Part shown: positions 49,768 to 58,504 of the stretch, piece after piece
Position numbering within the stretch: position 1 is the first letter of the stretch
Layout: each line of letters opens with the position of its first letter
Assembly: GCF_030009775.1 (NCBI RefSeq)
Contig: NZ_JASCTH010000005.1
Span: forward strand, 124,001 to 188,000
Reading direction: 5' to 3'
From: Actinoplanes sandaracinus
GTDB lineage: Bacteria > Actinomycetota > Actinomycetes > Mycobacteriales > Micromonosporaceae
DNA length: 64,000 nucleotides
Made by a program: the position numbers and the translations under genes
Notes under the pieces: generated by a model
What the model was told of the DNA's origin: nothing
Databases searched by the model: none
Seen by the model: only the letters and a program-made list of their open reading frames with translations

Positions 49768-50841
49768 ATGACGTCCGTAGATCTCGTTGTCATCGGCGGC
49801 GGGCAGGCCGGTCTGGCCACCGCCCACGCCGCGCTCCGCCGCGGGCTGCAGCCGGTGGTGCTGGACGCCGCGGCCCGGCCGGGTGGCTCGTGGCCGTCGT
49901 ACTACGACAGCCTGACCCTGTTCTCCCCGGCCCGGTTCTCCGCGCTGCCCGGCATGCCGTTCCCCGGCGATCCGGACCGGTACCCGCTGCGTGACGAGGT
50001 CGTCGACTACCTGACCGCCTGCACCGCCGCCCTCGACGCGGAGGTCCGCCACCACAGCCGCGTCGAACAGGTCACCGCCGACGGCGACGGGTTCACCGTC
50101 ACCACCGTGGACGGCACACCCGTCCGGGCCGCGACCGTGGTCGCGGCGAGCGGCGGTTTCGGCACGCCGTACCGGCCGGCACTACCGGGCCTCGACGGGT
50201 TCACCGGCACGGTGCTGCACGCGGGGCGGTACCGCACCGCCGAACCGTTCACCGGCGCGCGGGTGGTGGTCGTCGGAGGCGGCAACTCGGCGGTGCAGAT
50301 CGCGGTCGAGCTCGCCGCGGTGGCGACGGTGAGCATCACCACCCGGAGACCGCTGCGATTCCAGCGGCAGCACATCCTGGGCCGCGACTTCCACTGGTGG
50401 CTCGCCCGCACGGGCCTCGACACATCGCGGTTCGGGCCGCGGCTGGCGAGCGGGACGGTGCCCGTGATCGACGACGGCCGGTACCGGGCGGCGATCCGCG
50501 CCGGCCGCCCCGACCACCGTCCGCTGTTCCGGCGGCTCGACGGCGACCGGGTGGTGTGGGCCGATGGCGCGACCGAGCGCGTGGACGTGGTGCTGCTGGC
50601 GACCGGGTACCGCCCGCACCTGCCGTACCTCGTCGGCACCGGCGCCCTCGACGAGCACCACGCCGTCCTGCATACCGGTGGAGTGTCGACGACCGTGCCC
50701 GGACTCGGGTTCGCCGGGCTGGAGCGCCAGCGCAGCTTCGCCTCGGCCACCCTGCGCGGTGTCGGCCGGGACGCCGCCCACGTGCTCGACAGCCTGGTGC
50801 GCCGTCCGGGACGGCACGCGGCGGCACGGATGGCACGGTGA
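49768..50841 (+). CDS. FAD-dependent NAD(P)H monooxygenase (ArsO-like)
   Basis: A 357-residue flavoprotein. The FAD-binding GxGxxG is VVIGGGQAGLATAHAAL near the N-terminus. The NADPH-binding GxGxxG is VVVVGGGNSAVQIAVELA in the middle, and LATGYRPHLPYL is the conserved C-terminal ATG motif of flavin-containing monooxygenases. ArsO proteins beside arsR are linked to organoarsenical or arsenite handling. TACATT (49756-49761) lies 6 nt before ATG 49768, so the mRNA may be leaderless. The stop overlaps the transporter start. Confidence 0.85.
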   Translation: MTSVDLVVIGGGQAGLATAHAALRRGLQPVVLDAAARPGGSWPSYYDSLTLFSPARFSALPGMPFPGDPDRYPLRDEVVDYLTACTAALDAEVRHHSRVEQVTADGDGFTVTTVDGTPVRAATVVAASGGFGTPYRPALPGLDGFTGTVLHAGRYRTAEPFTGARVVVVGGGNSAVQIAVELAAVATVSITTRRPLRFQRQHILGRDFHWWLARTGLDTSRFGPRLASGTVPVIDDGRYRAAIRAGRPDHRPLFRRLDGDRVVWADGATERVDVVLLATGYRPHLPYLVGTGALDEHHAVLHTGGVSTTVPGLGFAGLERQRSFASATLRGVGRDAAHVLDSLVRRPGRHAAARMAR

Positions 50842-51671
50842 GCACCGTCGCGGTCGCGGCGCTGCTGATCGCGTCGATGCTGGCCGTCGGCACCGCCGCG
50901 ACAGTGGACGACTTCCGCGGTCTCGCCGCCCGCCGAGGACTCGTGGTGAGCGCGGTCGTGATCAACGTGGTTCTGGTACCGGGGCTGGCCGTCGTGCTGG
51001 TGACCGCGGCCGGCCTCCGGCCGGAGGTGGCCCTCGGCGTGTTGCTCGCCGCCGCCGCGCCGGGTGGCGGCACGGGCGCCCTGCTCACCCTGCACGCCCG
51101 CGGTGACCTGGCGATCAGCGCCGCGTTGCAGGTGCTGCTCGCGCCGATCGGGTTGGTGGCGGTTCCGCTGTGGGCGACGGTGGCCGGTCACGAGGTGATC
51201 CCGTCCGGCACCGCCGGGCCACTGCTGATCGGCGGTGGGCTGCTCGGACAGGTGGCGCCGCTGGCCGTCGGCATGTGGCTGCGCCGGTCCCGCCCCGAAA
51301 CGGCGGCACGGGCGCACCGGATCGCGCGCCGGGTGGCGGACGTGCTCCTCGCCGGCCTGGTCCTCTACTTCGTGACCACGGGGGTGGGCCGGTTGCCGCA
51401 GGTGGGATGGGCCGCGGTGGCCGTGATCGCGCTGCTGGTGATCGCCGCCCTCACGCCGGTCGCCGTCGCGTGGCTGGGCGGGCCCGCTGAGCGGCGCGCG
51501 GTGGCGATGACGACCGGGGTGCGGAACCTGACCCTGGGCTTGTTCTTCGCGGACGCGGCATCGCCGACGGTGGTCCTGACGGTGCTGGCGTACGGCCTGA
51601 TCATGTACGCGGTGTGCGTGCCGGCGGCCTTCGCGGCGCGGGGATGGCCGGCACGCACCCGAGAATCGTGA
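50838..51671 (+). CDS. BASS-family (bile acid:sodium symporter-like) transporter
   Basis: A 277-residue membrane protein from GTG 50838, overlapping the monooxygenase stop (GTGA). About nine hydrophobic segments are present. LLAAAAPGGGTGALLTLHARGD and MTTGVRNLTLGLFFADAAS are the two crossover segments of the BASS fold. The conserved Cys of ACR3 arsenite pumps is absent in these segments, so it belongs to the bile-acid/organic-anion side of the superfamily. With arsR and the monooxygenase it may export an oxidised product. The actual substrate is open. Confidence 0.8.
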   Translation: MSTVAVAALLIASMLAVGTAATVDDFRGLAARRGLVVSAVVINVVLVPGLAVVLVTAAGLRPEVALGVLLAAAAPGGGTGALLTLHARGDLAISAALQVLLAPIGLVAVPLWATVAGHEVIPSGTAGPLLIGGGLLGQVAPLAVGMWLRRSRPETAARAHRIARRVADVLLAGLVLYFVTTGVGRLPQVGWAAVAVIALLVIAALTPVAVAWLGGPAERRAVAMTTGVRNLTLGLFFADAASPTVVLTVLAYGLIMYAVCVPAAFAARGWPARTRES

Positions 51672-51716
51672 CGCCGTCAGCGAATACCCCCATGGGTACC
51701 GGGTGAGCGCCGCCGG

Positions 51717-52145
51717 TCAGCCGTGATGGCGGGTGTGTTCGCCCGAGGGGACCGGGCCGGGTACTGACGGGCCCTCCCCCGCGCCGCGCAGTGCCGGACC
51801 GATCACGACGGTCGACAGGGCGAACATGGCCGCGAAGCCGGCGACCGCCAGACCCGGCGCCCACCAGGTGCGGAACCGGCGGCGCAGTCGCAGCAGCATG
51901 GGCAGCATCGCGGCCAGGCCGAGCACGCCGAACAGCACGGTGCCGCCGATCCCGGCCAGCAGTGCCGTGCCGGCGAACAGGCCGACGTGGTGCAGCAGGT
52001 GCGGAGCCAGGCCCATCACGCCACCGAGCACCGCGCCGAGGCTCCACCGGCGGTCGCGACGGGCGGGCCCGGGGCCGCCGCTGGAGCGATCCGCCTGGTC
52101 CCCGGCCGGCACCGCCGGGCAAGCTCCGGCCCGGCGCTCAGCCAT
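51717..52145 (-). CDS. Hypothetical three-helix membrane protein co-transcribed with marR
   Basis: A 142-residue protein starting at ATG 52145, overlapping the end of the MarR gene by 8 nt. Hydrophobic segments are at about 36-52, 60-84 and 94-112, then a polar His-containing tail (GEHTRHHG) that could bind metal. No family is recognised. Being in the same transcript as MarR, it may be its regulated target. Confidence 0.65.
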   Translation of the reverse strand: MAERRAGACPAVPAGDQADRSSGGPGPARRDRRWSLGAVLGGVMGLAPHLLHHVGLFAGTALLAGIGGTVLFGVLGLAAMLPMLLRLRRRFRTWWAPGLAVAGFAAMFALSTVVIGPALRGAGEGPSVPGPVPSGEHTRHHG

Positions 52146-52608
52146 GGGACGCCGTCCCCGCGCCGCCCGGCCCGGCCGCGGCCTCGACCAGCGTGGTGAG
52201 CGCGTCGATGACCGCCGGGCGCTGCTCGGCCGGGATGTTGCGCAGCAGCTCCGCGAAGCGGGCCGCGCGTGCGGCGGCGAGTTCGCCGGCGGCCCGGCCA
52301 CCGGCCGGGGTCAGCTCCAGCCACACCAGCCGCGCGTCACCGTCACGCTCGGCGCGGCGCGCCCAGCCCCGATTGATCAGCTGGTTCACCAGGCGGCTGA
52401 CGGTGCTCTTCTCCAGCCGCAGCCGCCGGCCCAGCTCGGTCTGTGTCAGCGGCCCGTCGCGGTCGAGCTCACCCAGCGCGTGCGCCTCGGAGCTCGGCAC
52501 CGGCTGCCCGCACGGGGTGCGGTCGGGCTGATGCAGCCCGAACGCGCGGACGAACGCGCTGATCCGGCCTTGCAGTAGCAACGCCTGGTCGAGATCGTCA
52601 CCTGACAT
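52138..52608 (-). CDS. MarR-family transcriptional regulator
   Basis: A 156-residue winged-helix regulator from ATG 52608. The HTH region is GPLTQTELGRRLRLEKSTVSRLVNQLINRGWARRAERDGDARLVWLELT, a textbook MarR recognition helix and wing. No Shine-Dalgarno precedes ATG 52608; instead the sequence right before it is a direct repeat (52607-52645), pointing to a leaderless message under self-control. TTG 52644 is an in-frame alternative that would translate the repeats as a duplicated heptad. It shares its transcript with the membrane protein at 51717-52145. Confidence 0.87.
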   Translation of the reverse strand: MSGDDLDQALLLQGRISAFVRAFGLHQPDRTPCGQPVPSSEAHALGELDRDGPLTQTELGRRLRLEKSTVSRLVNQLINRGWARRAERDGDARLVWLELTPAGGRAAGELAAARAARFAELLRNIPAEQRPAVIDALTTLVEAAAGPGGAGTASHG

Positions 52609-52645
52609 GGTTCGACCGTACAACCATATGGTTCGACCGTACAAC
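52607..52645. promoter_or_regulatory. Tandem 18-bp direct repeat at the marR start (autoregulatory operator candidate)
   Basis: ATGGTTCGACCGTACAAC occurs at 52607-52624 and again at 52628-52645, identical in all 18 bases and 21 bp apart (two helical turns). AACCATATGGTT (52622-52633) is a palindrome bridging the two. The first copy includes the reverse complement of part of the start codon. Confidence 0.75.
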
Positions 52646-52883
52646 TAATTGACACGGACGGTCGCCGACGGGATGTCAGCGCCTCCTTCTTGCCGGCGTC
52701 GCCGGCGGTGGCGGCGATCAATCCGCGGGCGGGGCACGGCCGGACGGGAGCTGGAGCCACGGTCCGCCTCGCGGGCTTGAGACAAGGATCATACGGTCGG
52801 ACATCGATGTCGGCCGGTTCGTCAGTGGACCGTCCACCTCGGCTTTGAAAGGATGCAGACCTCGCCAACGGATCGGGGGAACC

Positions 52884-53720
52884 GTGGCAAGTTTGGGTGT
52901 GGTGATCCCAACGCACCGCGGCTCAAGCCTGCTCGATCGCAGCATGCGCTCGCTGGCTCGGCAGACGCTGACGCGCGACGTTCATGTCGTCGTGGCCGTG
53001 AACGACACCCGTGCCGACAGTTACGACCGCGCCGTCGACCTGGCGCCCGCGCTTCGGGCCGGGGGCGTGACCTGCACCGTCATCCGCACTCCCCCGGGCC
53101 GGTCCGCGGCGTTGCGGGCCGGCGACCGCCTGCTGCCACCCGGCCCCCGGCTCTACCTCGACCAGGACGCCGCGCTCTCGCCGGGCGCGGTCGCCACGCT
53201 GCTCGCGGCGCTGGCCCCCGGGACCGGGGTTCATTTCGCCGCGCCGGTATTGCGTCTCGCCCCGGCGCGGAGCGCGGTGACGCGGGCGTACTACCGGATC
53301 TGGCGCGAGCTGCCGTATGTGCGGCGATCCCCGGCGACCTTCGGGGCGTACGCCGTCTCGGCCGAGGGCCGGTCGCGCTGGGACGAGCTGCCCGACATGC
53401 ACTCCGACGACAAATGGGTCCGGTGGCACTTCGCACCGGACGAGCGCCTGGTGGTCCCCGCCGAGTGGTACGAGGTCGTCGCGCCCGACGGCCTGGCCGA
53501 CCTGGTCCGGGCGCGGCGCCGCTACCGGCGCGGCAACCGGGAGCTGGTGGGTCTCGCGGCGCAGCCGCCCTATCCGGACGACCACATCCGTTACCGGGGA
53601 ATCGTGCGATCGCTGCTGGCCGACCCGGCGGCGTGGCCGTCCGCCGCCGTCTTCCTGGCCGTGCACTCCGCCAGCGGGCTGACGCCGAGCTGGCTCGGCC
53701 GCCGGGCGCGCGGTGACTGA
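52884..53720 (+). CDS. GT2-family glycosyltransferase
   Basis: A 278-residue protein from GTG 52884 behind GGGGGA. VASLGVVIPTHRGSSLLDRSMRSLARQ is the GT-A start, LYLDQDAALSPGAV carries the metal-binding DxD-like acidic motif (DQDA), and DMHSDDKWVRWHF matches the acceptor-site E/D-D-W region. There is no membrane helix. It overlaps the next glycosyltransferase by 8 nt, and the two probably act in the same pathway (cell-surface glycan or glycolipid). Confidence 0.85.
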   Translation: MASLGVVIPTHRGSSLLDRSMRSLARQTLTRDVHVVVAVNDTRADSYDRAVDLAPALRAGGVTCTVIRTPPGRSAALRAGDRLLPPGPRLYLDQDAALSPGAVATLLAALAPGTGVHFAAPVLRLAPARSAVTRAYYRIWRELPYVRRSPATFGAYAVSAEGRSRWDELPDMHSDDKWVRWHFAPDERLVVPAEWYEVVAPDGLADLVRARRRYRRGNRELVGLAAQPPYPDDHIRYRGIVRSLLADPAAWPSAAVFLAVHSASGLTPSWLGRRARGD

Positions 53721-55110
53721 GGTGGGTGGACGGGTCGATGTGGTGGTCCCCGCCCACAACGAGCAGGCCCTGCTCGGGGCCTGCCTGAGCGCGGTCGTCG
53801 GCGACTCACGCGGTCTGGACGTCCGGGTCATCGTGGTGGCGAACGGGTGCGACGACTCCACGGCGGACATCGCCCGCGCGGTGGGCGAGCGGGCCGCGAG
53901 CAGCGCCGGTGTCGAGGTCGTCGTGGTCGAACTGCCGGCCGCGGGCAAGCCGGCAGCACTGAACGCGGCGAACGGCCACCTCCGAAGCGTCCCGGTCGTC
54001 TACCTCGACGCGGACACGGTGATGACCCCCGGCACGTTGAGCGCTCTGCTGGCAGCGATGGACGCGGCCGTCGGCCCGGTGATGGCGGGACCGAGGCCGA
54101 TCCTGGTCCGCCCCGGTGACCGGCTGAGCCGGGGTTTCGCCGCCGTCTGGTCGCGCCTGCCGTCGGTGCGGGGTGACGTGATCGGCGGCGGCTGCTATGC
54201 GGTCAACACTCAGGGCCGGCAACGGTGGGGCGCCTTTCCGGACCTGATCGCCGACGACGCCTACGTCCGCTCACTGTTCACCAGGGACGAACGCGTGGTC
54301 GTCGACGGCGGCGGCATGCTGCTGGTCCTGCCGGAGGGGCCGGAACTGAGCCGGGTGCTGGCACGATGGCGTGACGGCAACGCCGAGTTGGGCGAGTCCG
54401 CGTCGCCGGCCGCGGGCGGTGGACGCAACGCGCGGGCGGTGCTCGCGGCGCCCGCGCTGTGGCGTCACGTCCCCGCCTTCCTCTGGGTGCAGGGGACCAG
54501 CCGGCTGCGCCGCCGCGAGCGGTGGGCCCGGGCCGACGGCGTACGAGCGCCGGCGCCCGCCTCTCGCCCCGATGACCTGCCGGATGACCTGGTGGTGGTC
54601 GGTTCGGAGTCGAACGCGGTCGGCGAGTTGCGCGCCCTCGCCGTCCGGTTTCCCGCGGCCGGGCTCTACGGCGGCCCGACGGTCCGGCGGCCGGCGCTGC
54701 GGCGCGCGATCGCCTTCTGTCTCGGGCTGACCACTCTGGAACGGCATGCCCCGGTGGTCCTCGTCCAGCGAGCCCTGCTGCAGCGGCTCGGTGGCGCCGA
54801 CGCCCGTTTCGGTGACCACGGTGCGGTGACCGACCTGTGCCTGCGTGCCGCCCGGCAGGGGATCACGCCGGTGTCCATCCCGATCCGGCCCGCATGGCCA
54901 CAGCCGGACGTCGTGAGCGTCCTGCGGGACGAGATCCTGCTCCACCGCGAGCACCTGCCGGCCTGGGCCGGCCGGCTCGCCTGCCGCGCGCTCACCCTCG
55001 GCGTGCGCCTCAGGGCGCTGGCCCGGCCCACGCCGGTGTGGACGACCGCGTGGCGGCACCGAACCGAGTGGGCTGGCACGGCCCGGCGCTCCCAGCCGGC
55101 GGTCCGGTAG
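53713..55110 (+). CDS. GT2-family glycosyltransferase, possibly two-domain
   Basis: A 465-residue protein starting at GTG 53713 inside the preceding gene end. The first domain has VDVVVPAHNEQALLGACL, GKPAALNAA, VVYLDADTVMTPGTL (DxD) and LIADDAYVRSLF. The second half, after about residue 290, again ends with a GT2-like acceptor segment (GAVTDLCLRAARQGITPVSIP), but the N-terminal nucleotide motif of that half is not recognisable, so it looks like a decayed duplicate. No membrane helix is clear. Confidence 0.82.
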   Translation: MTEVGGRVDVVVPAHNEQALLGACLSAVVGDSRGLDVRVIVVANGCDDSTADIARAVGERAASSAGVEVVVVELPAAGKPAALNAANGHLRSVPVVYLDADTVMTPGTLSALLAAMDAAVGPVMAGPRPILVRPGDRLSRGFAAVWSRLPSVRGDVIGGGCYAVNTQGRQRWGAFPDLIADDAYVRSLFTRDERVVVDGGGMLLVLPEGPELSRVLARWRDGNAELGESASPAAGGGRNARAVLAAPALWRHVPAFLWVQGTSRLRRRERWARADGVRAPAPASRPDDLPDDLVVVGSESNAVGELRALAVRFPAAGLYGGPTVRRPALRRAIAFCLGLTTLERHAPVVLVQRALLQRLGGADARFGDHGAVTDLCLRAARQGITPVSIPIRPAWPQPDVVSVLRDEILLHREHLPAWAGRLACRALTLGVRLRALARPTPVWTTAWRHRTEWAGTARRSQPAVR

Positions 55111-55167
55111 CACGCTGTACAGACGACGAGCCGCCGTCGAGGTCGAGCCGGATGAGTGGGGGCCGCG

Positions 55168-56145
55168 TCAACGGCGAGCTGACATGCGCGATTCAAGCCA
55201 CCTCAGGATGTGCAGCCCCTGTTGTCGTTGCATGCGGCGCAGCCCTGGCAGGCCTGGCACGTCCGGAAGCAGTCCCTCGCGCCAGGCCCGCCCGGCCAGG
55301 CCCGCGAGCGCCACATTCACGTGGTCGGCTGGTGCGTCAGTCCACGGGGAACGCCGCAGTATGTCCTCGGGATTCTGTCCGCACAGGGCCAGATCCGGGA
55401 TCAGCCGCACCAGGTCCAGCCACCCCGGCGCTGTCCACAGGTGGGTCCAGTCGACGATCCGGAGCTGTCCGTCCGGCTGCCGGATCACATTGTCGCGGCG
55501 TAAGTCGCCGTGATGCAGCGCGGTATCAGCAGCAAGTGCGTGCGGCCAGCGGCTCTCCAGTTCGGCGAGCACTGCCACCGGCACGTCGGCGGGCAGCGAC
55601 AGCCCTCGCAGATGATCCACCCGGATCGGGGCATCGACATCGTGGTCGGCGCTGCGGCTCAACGCCTGCCAGGTGCCGAGCAACGGCATGAACGCCTCCG
55701 CGTAGGCAGACGTGCCGATCACCGGGCACGGATCCATGACCTCGCGCATACGTTGCAGGACTCTGAAGAGTTCCGGCTGGTCAGCGCTGTTCCACCACGT
55801 CACTGTCTCGCCGTCGACGACTTCGTGTGCGGTCACCCGCCAGTCGTCGACCGCCGCGAACCCCACGAGCCGGGGAGCTATCTCGCCCACGGCCTCGGTC
55901 AGGACCGCACCGGCTTCCACCGCCTCACCGAGACCGTCGCCGACGGGCGCGGCTTTGACGAACATCCGCGCGCCGGAGCCGCCGATGACAACAGACGCGA
56001 TGGATCGAGTGAATCCGGCCGGAGCGGCGCGTTCGGCGAGGATCGGGCTTCCCAGTATTTCGGACACCGCAGCCCGCACCGCGTCAGGCGCGTCTGCCAG
56101 CGACGGTCGTTGGAGCATCGCCTTGTCATCGTCGTCATCGACCAT
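55168..56145 (-). CDS. Aminoglycoside-phosphotransferase-family (APH) kinase-like protein
   Basis: A 325-residue protein with the APH/choline-kinase fold. ALHHGDLRRDNVIRQPDG is Brenner's HxDxxxxN catalytic loop with HGDLRRDN, and LRIVDWTHLWTAPGWLDLVRL carries the metal Asp (usual IDWE/DFE replaced by VDWT). The N-terminal lobe has VVIGGSGARMFVKAA with the ATP-contacting Lys. Such proteins phosphorylate small hydroxylated molecules; antibiotic resistance is only one option and is not claimed. Confidence 0.83.
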   Translation of the reverse strand: MVDDDDDKAMLQRPSLADAPDAVRAAVSEILGSPILAERAAPAGFTRSIASVVIGGSGARMFVKAAPVGDGLGEAVEAGAVLTEAVGEIAPRLVGFAAVDDWRVTAHEVVDGETVTWWNSADQPELFRVLQRMREVMDPCPVIGTSAYAEAFMPLLGTWQALSRSADHDVDAPIRVDHLRGLSLPADVPVAVLAELESRWPHALAADTALHHGDLRRDNVIRQPDGQLRIVDWTHLWTAPGWLDLVRLIPDLALCGQNPEDILRRSPWTDAPADHVNVALAGLAGRAWREGLLPDVPGLPGLRRMQRQQGLHILRWLESRMSARR

Positions 56146-56225
56146 CGCGCCACGCTATTGCGGCCCAGTTCGGCCGGTTCGACCCGGGCGGCGGGCCGCC
56201 GCCGCGCACGACGTGAACGGCAAGC

Positions 56226-57359
56226 TCAGGTCACCCGGTCGTCCCGGAGTTCGCGCACCAGTGAGGACACGACGGCCTTGAGGCTTCCGCCGTTGGCCGC
56301 CGCGACCCGGAGCTGCCGCTGGTAGCTCGCGCCGCGGTCGACGATGTCGCGCACCTTCTCCAACTGCGCCGAGCAGTCGAGTGACGCGGCGATCGGCGCG
56401 AGCGCCGGCAACAGTTCTTCGAGGTCCTTGGTGACGAGGAGTTCGTCGCCGGCCGGGTTCTGGATGATGATCGCCTCCATGCCGTAACGGGCCGCCCGCC
56501 ATTTGTTCTCGCGGACGAACCACGGCTGGAGTCTCGGAACGTCACGGCCGGCGTCGAGTTCCCGGGAGAAGTGTTCGGCAAGGCACTGGGTCAGCGCCGA
56601 GATCGCACCGATCTCCCGCACGGTGGAGATCCCGTCGAACGTGCGCACCTCGATCGTGCCCCATCGCGGGGAGGGACGGATGTCCCAGCGCAGTTCGTTC
56701 AGCTCCTCGATGACGCCGGTGTGCCGCAGGTCGGCGACCATGGCCTCGTACTGCGCCCAGTCGGTGAGCTGCGGCGGCAACCCCGCGGTCGGCAGTTGCT
56801 GGAACATCAGCGCCCGGTTCGACGCGTACCCGGTGGTCTCTCCCGCCCAGAACGGGCTCGACGCGCTGAGCGCCTGGAAGTGCGGCAGGTAGGTGAGCAG
56901 GCCGTCGATGATGGGCATCACCTTGCGGCGGTCTTCGACCGCGACGTGCACATGCACGCCCCAGATCATCATCTGCCGGCCCCACCACCGGGTCCGGTCG
57001 ATGAGGGTGTCGTACCGCGGCTTCTCCGGGGTCACCTGCTGCTGGAACCACTGGCTGAACGGGTGCGTGCCCGACGAGATCAGGTCGACGCCCATCGGTT
57101 CCGCGATCGTGCTCACGCGCTCGACCAGGCGGGTGAGGTCCGCGATCGCGTCCCGGACCCGATGATGAGGCGCGCTGACGATCTCGACGGTGTTGGTCAG
57201 CAACTCGTTGGTGACGTGTGGAAACGCGTCCGCACGACCGAGCCTCGCGAGCAGTTCCGGGGCGGCGGGGGTGAGCTCGCCGCTGCGCCGGTCGACACAG
57301 GCGATCTCCCATTCGATCCCTAGACGCGATCTGATCGATGGGGCGAAGTCGATACCCAT
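56226..57359 (-). CDS. YbdK-type carboxylate-amine ligase (glutamate-cysteine ligase 2 family)
   Basis: A 377-residue enzyme. SRLGIEWEIACVDRRSGEL is the GCS2 N-terminal ATP/metal motif (GxEWE), VTNELLTNTVEIVSAPHHRV the conserved E-N-E block, MMIWGVHVHVAVEDRRKVMPI the HVHV motif, and SPRWGTIEVRTFDGISTVREI the substrate block. Family members ligate an amine to a carboxylate with ATP; YbdK shows weak gamma-glutamylcysteine activity. Actinobacteria use mycothiol, so its true substrate is not known. It is not in an obvious operon. Confidence 0.9.
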   Translation of the reverse strand: MGIDFAPSIRSRLGIEWEIACVDRRSGELTPAAPELLARLGRADAFPHVTNELLTNTVEIVSAPHHRVRDAIADLTRLVERVSTIAEPMGVDLISSGTHPFSQWFQQQVTPEKPRYDTLIDRTRWWGRQMMIWGVHVHVAVEDRRKVMPIIDGLLTYLPHFQALSASSPFWAGETTGYASNRALMFQQLPTAGLPPQLTDWAQYEAMVADLRHTGVIEELNELRWDIRPSPRWGTIEVRTFDGISTVREIGAISALTQCLAEHFSRELDAGRDVPRLQPWFVRENKWRAARYGMEAIIIQNPAGDELLVTKDLEELLPALAPIAASLDCSAQLEKVRDIVDRGASYQRQLRVAAANGGSLKAVVSSLVRELRDDRVT

Positions 57360-57446
57360 GGGCCAACTCTACGAACGCCGGGCGGCAACCGCGCCCCGGC
57401 CGGCATCGGCGCAGCGCGGTGGCGCGGGCGGATTACATTCCCTGCG

Positions 57447-58358
57447 GTGATCGCAACGAGACTGAGAATCACCGCTGTGACCGTGACCGTCGCGGCACTC
57501 GGCATGACCGGATGCGCGGCTCCGGGAACAACGGTCCCCCCGGCGGCGGCCTCCCCGAGCGGGCCCTCCCCCGACGCCCATCAGGCGCTGCGGGATTCCG
57601 TGTCCGCCCTGCGAACCGGCGACTACAGTTTCACGCGGACGGGCGCCGACTCGGTCGCCGACATCAGGCGGGGCTCTCTTCGCCTGCCCGGCAGCGTCCT
57701 GCTGGAGTACGCGGAGACGGCCGCGACCATGCGTGTCGACGGCGCGACGTACCTGCGCTATGCCCTGCACGGAACGGGCGAGTTGCGTGAGCAGTACCTG
57801 CAGTACTACAAGAAATCCGTCAAACCGGAACAACTACGCGAGCTCGAACAGATCTATACCTTGCTGGACGGCGCCCGCTGGGTCCGCGCCGACGAGAAGC
57901 GGCTGACCGAGGCGGCCGCCGTCGATGAGCAGAGCGGCCTGGACTACATGGCCGCCATGCCCACCACCGAGAAACCGGACGCCACCGGAGCGGGCAGCCT
58001 GATCGCCGCGGTGACGAGCGCCGAGCGATCGGGCGAGGCGATCACCGGAACGCTGGACGCCACCAGGAAGGACCCGGAACTGGAGCTGCTGTTCAGCGAC
58101 CCGGCGTACCTCTACGGGCCGGGAGCCAAAGCCATGCCGTTCCGGGCGACGCTCGACGATCAGGGCCGGCTCACCGAGTTCACCGTCACCATGCCGAGCC
58201 AGCAGATGGCCTCGCAGCCGCCGGACCCGGTCGATCCGGAGCCGCCTCTGGTGATCACCATTTCGGGGTACGGCGCGACCGAGCCGCTGAGCGCGCCGAA
58301 AGACGCCGCCACCCTGCCCACGCTCGCCTACGACCTGCTCGCCAGAGACACCGACTGA
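57447..58358 (+). CDS. Secreted lipoprotein of unknown function
   Basis: A 303-residue protein from GTG 57447. The N-terminus has a hydrophobic stretch ending in the lipobox LGMTGC, so it should be lipid-anchored outside the membrane. After a Pro/Ser spacer come alternating strands and a helical region (YLQYYKKSVKPEQLRELEQIY) reminiscent of LppX/LprG-type lipid-binding lipoproteins, though the match is loose. TACATT (57434-57439) 7 nt before the start suggests a leaderless message. No operon partner is evident. Confidence 0.72.
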   Translation: MIATRLRITAVTVTVAALGMTGCAAPGTTVPPAAASPSGPSPDAHQALRDSVSALRTGDYSFTRTGADSVADIRRGSLRLPGSVLLEYAETAATMRVDGATYLRYALHGTGELREQYLQYYKKSVKPEQLRELEQIYTLLDGARWVRADEKRLTEAAAVDEQSGLDYMAAMPTTEKPDATGAGSLIAAVTSAERSGEAITGTLDATRKDPELELLFSDPAYLYGPGAKAMPFRATLDDQGRLTEFTVTMPSQQMASQPPDPVDPEPPLVITISGYGATEPLSAPKDAATLPTLAYDLLARDTD

Positions 58359-58405
58359 CGGCGTGCCGGGGTGAGGGCCCGGGGGGCCGATTTCGAGGAT
58401 GTTTC

Positions 58406-58445
58406 TTGACGAGACGCCGGTGCGACGTGCATGTTAACGATCACA
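58406..58445 (+). promoter_or_regulatory. GH43 promoter with LacI-type operator TGTTAACGATCACA
   Basis: TTGACG (58406-58411) and CATGTT (58430-58435) are 18 nt apart and form a plausible -35/-10 pair. TGTTAACGATCACA (58432-58445) overlaps the -10 box. The same motif, with one to three changes, is found twice before the GH127-type gene (62345-62358 and 62470-62483), which suggests one regulator for both. Confidence 0.65.
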
Positions 58446-58504
58446 CCGTGCGGCACGTCACTGCCGCGCCTTCCCCCCGTCCCCCGCCCATAAGGATGTC
58501 ATCG

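Noticed and set aside
50838-51671. Transporter as an ACR3 arsenite efflux pump
   Set aside because: The Cys residue characteristic of ACR3 is missing from the matching segments; the BASS fold is supported but arsenite specificity is not.
52853-53716. A second long plus-strand frame overlapping the first GT2 gene
   Set aside because: Arg/Pro/Gly-rich with no motif; the overlapping frame has the full GT-A pattern.
55168-56145. APH-like protein as an aminoglycoside resistance gene
   Set aside because: The fold is clear, but the Brenner motif variants and lack of context do not support a specific antibiotic substrate.
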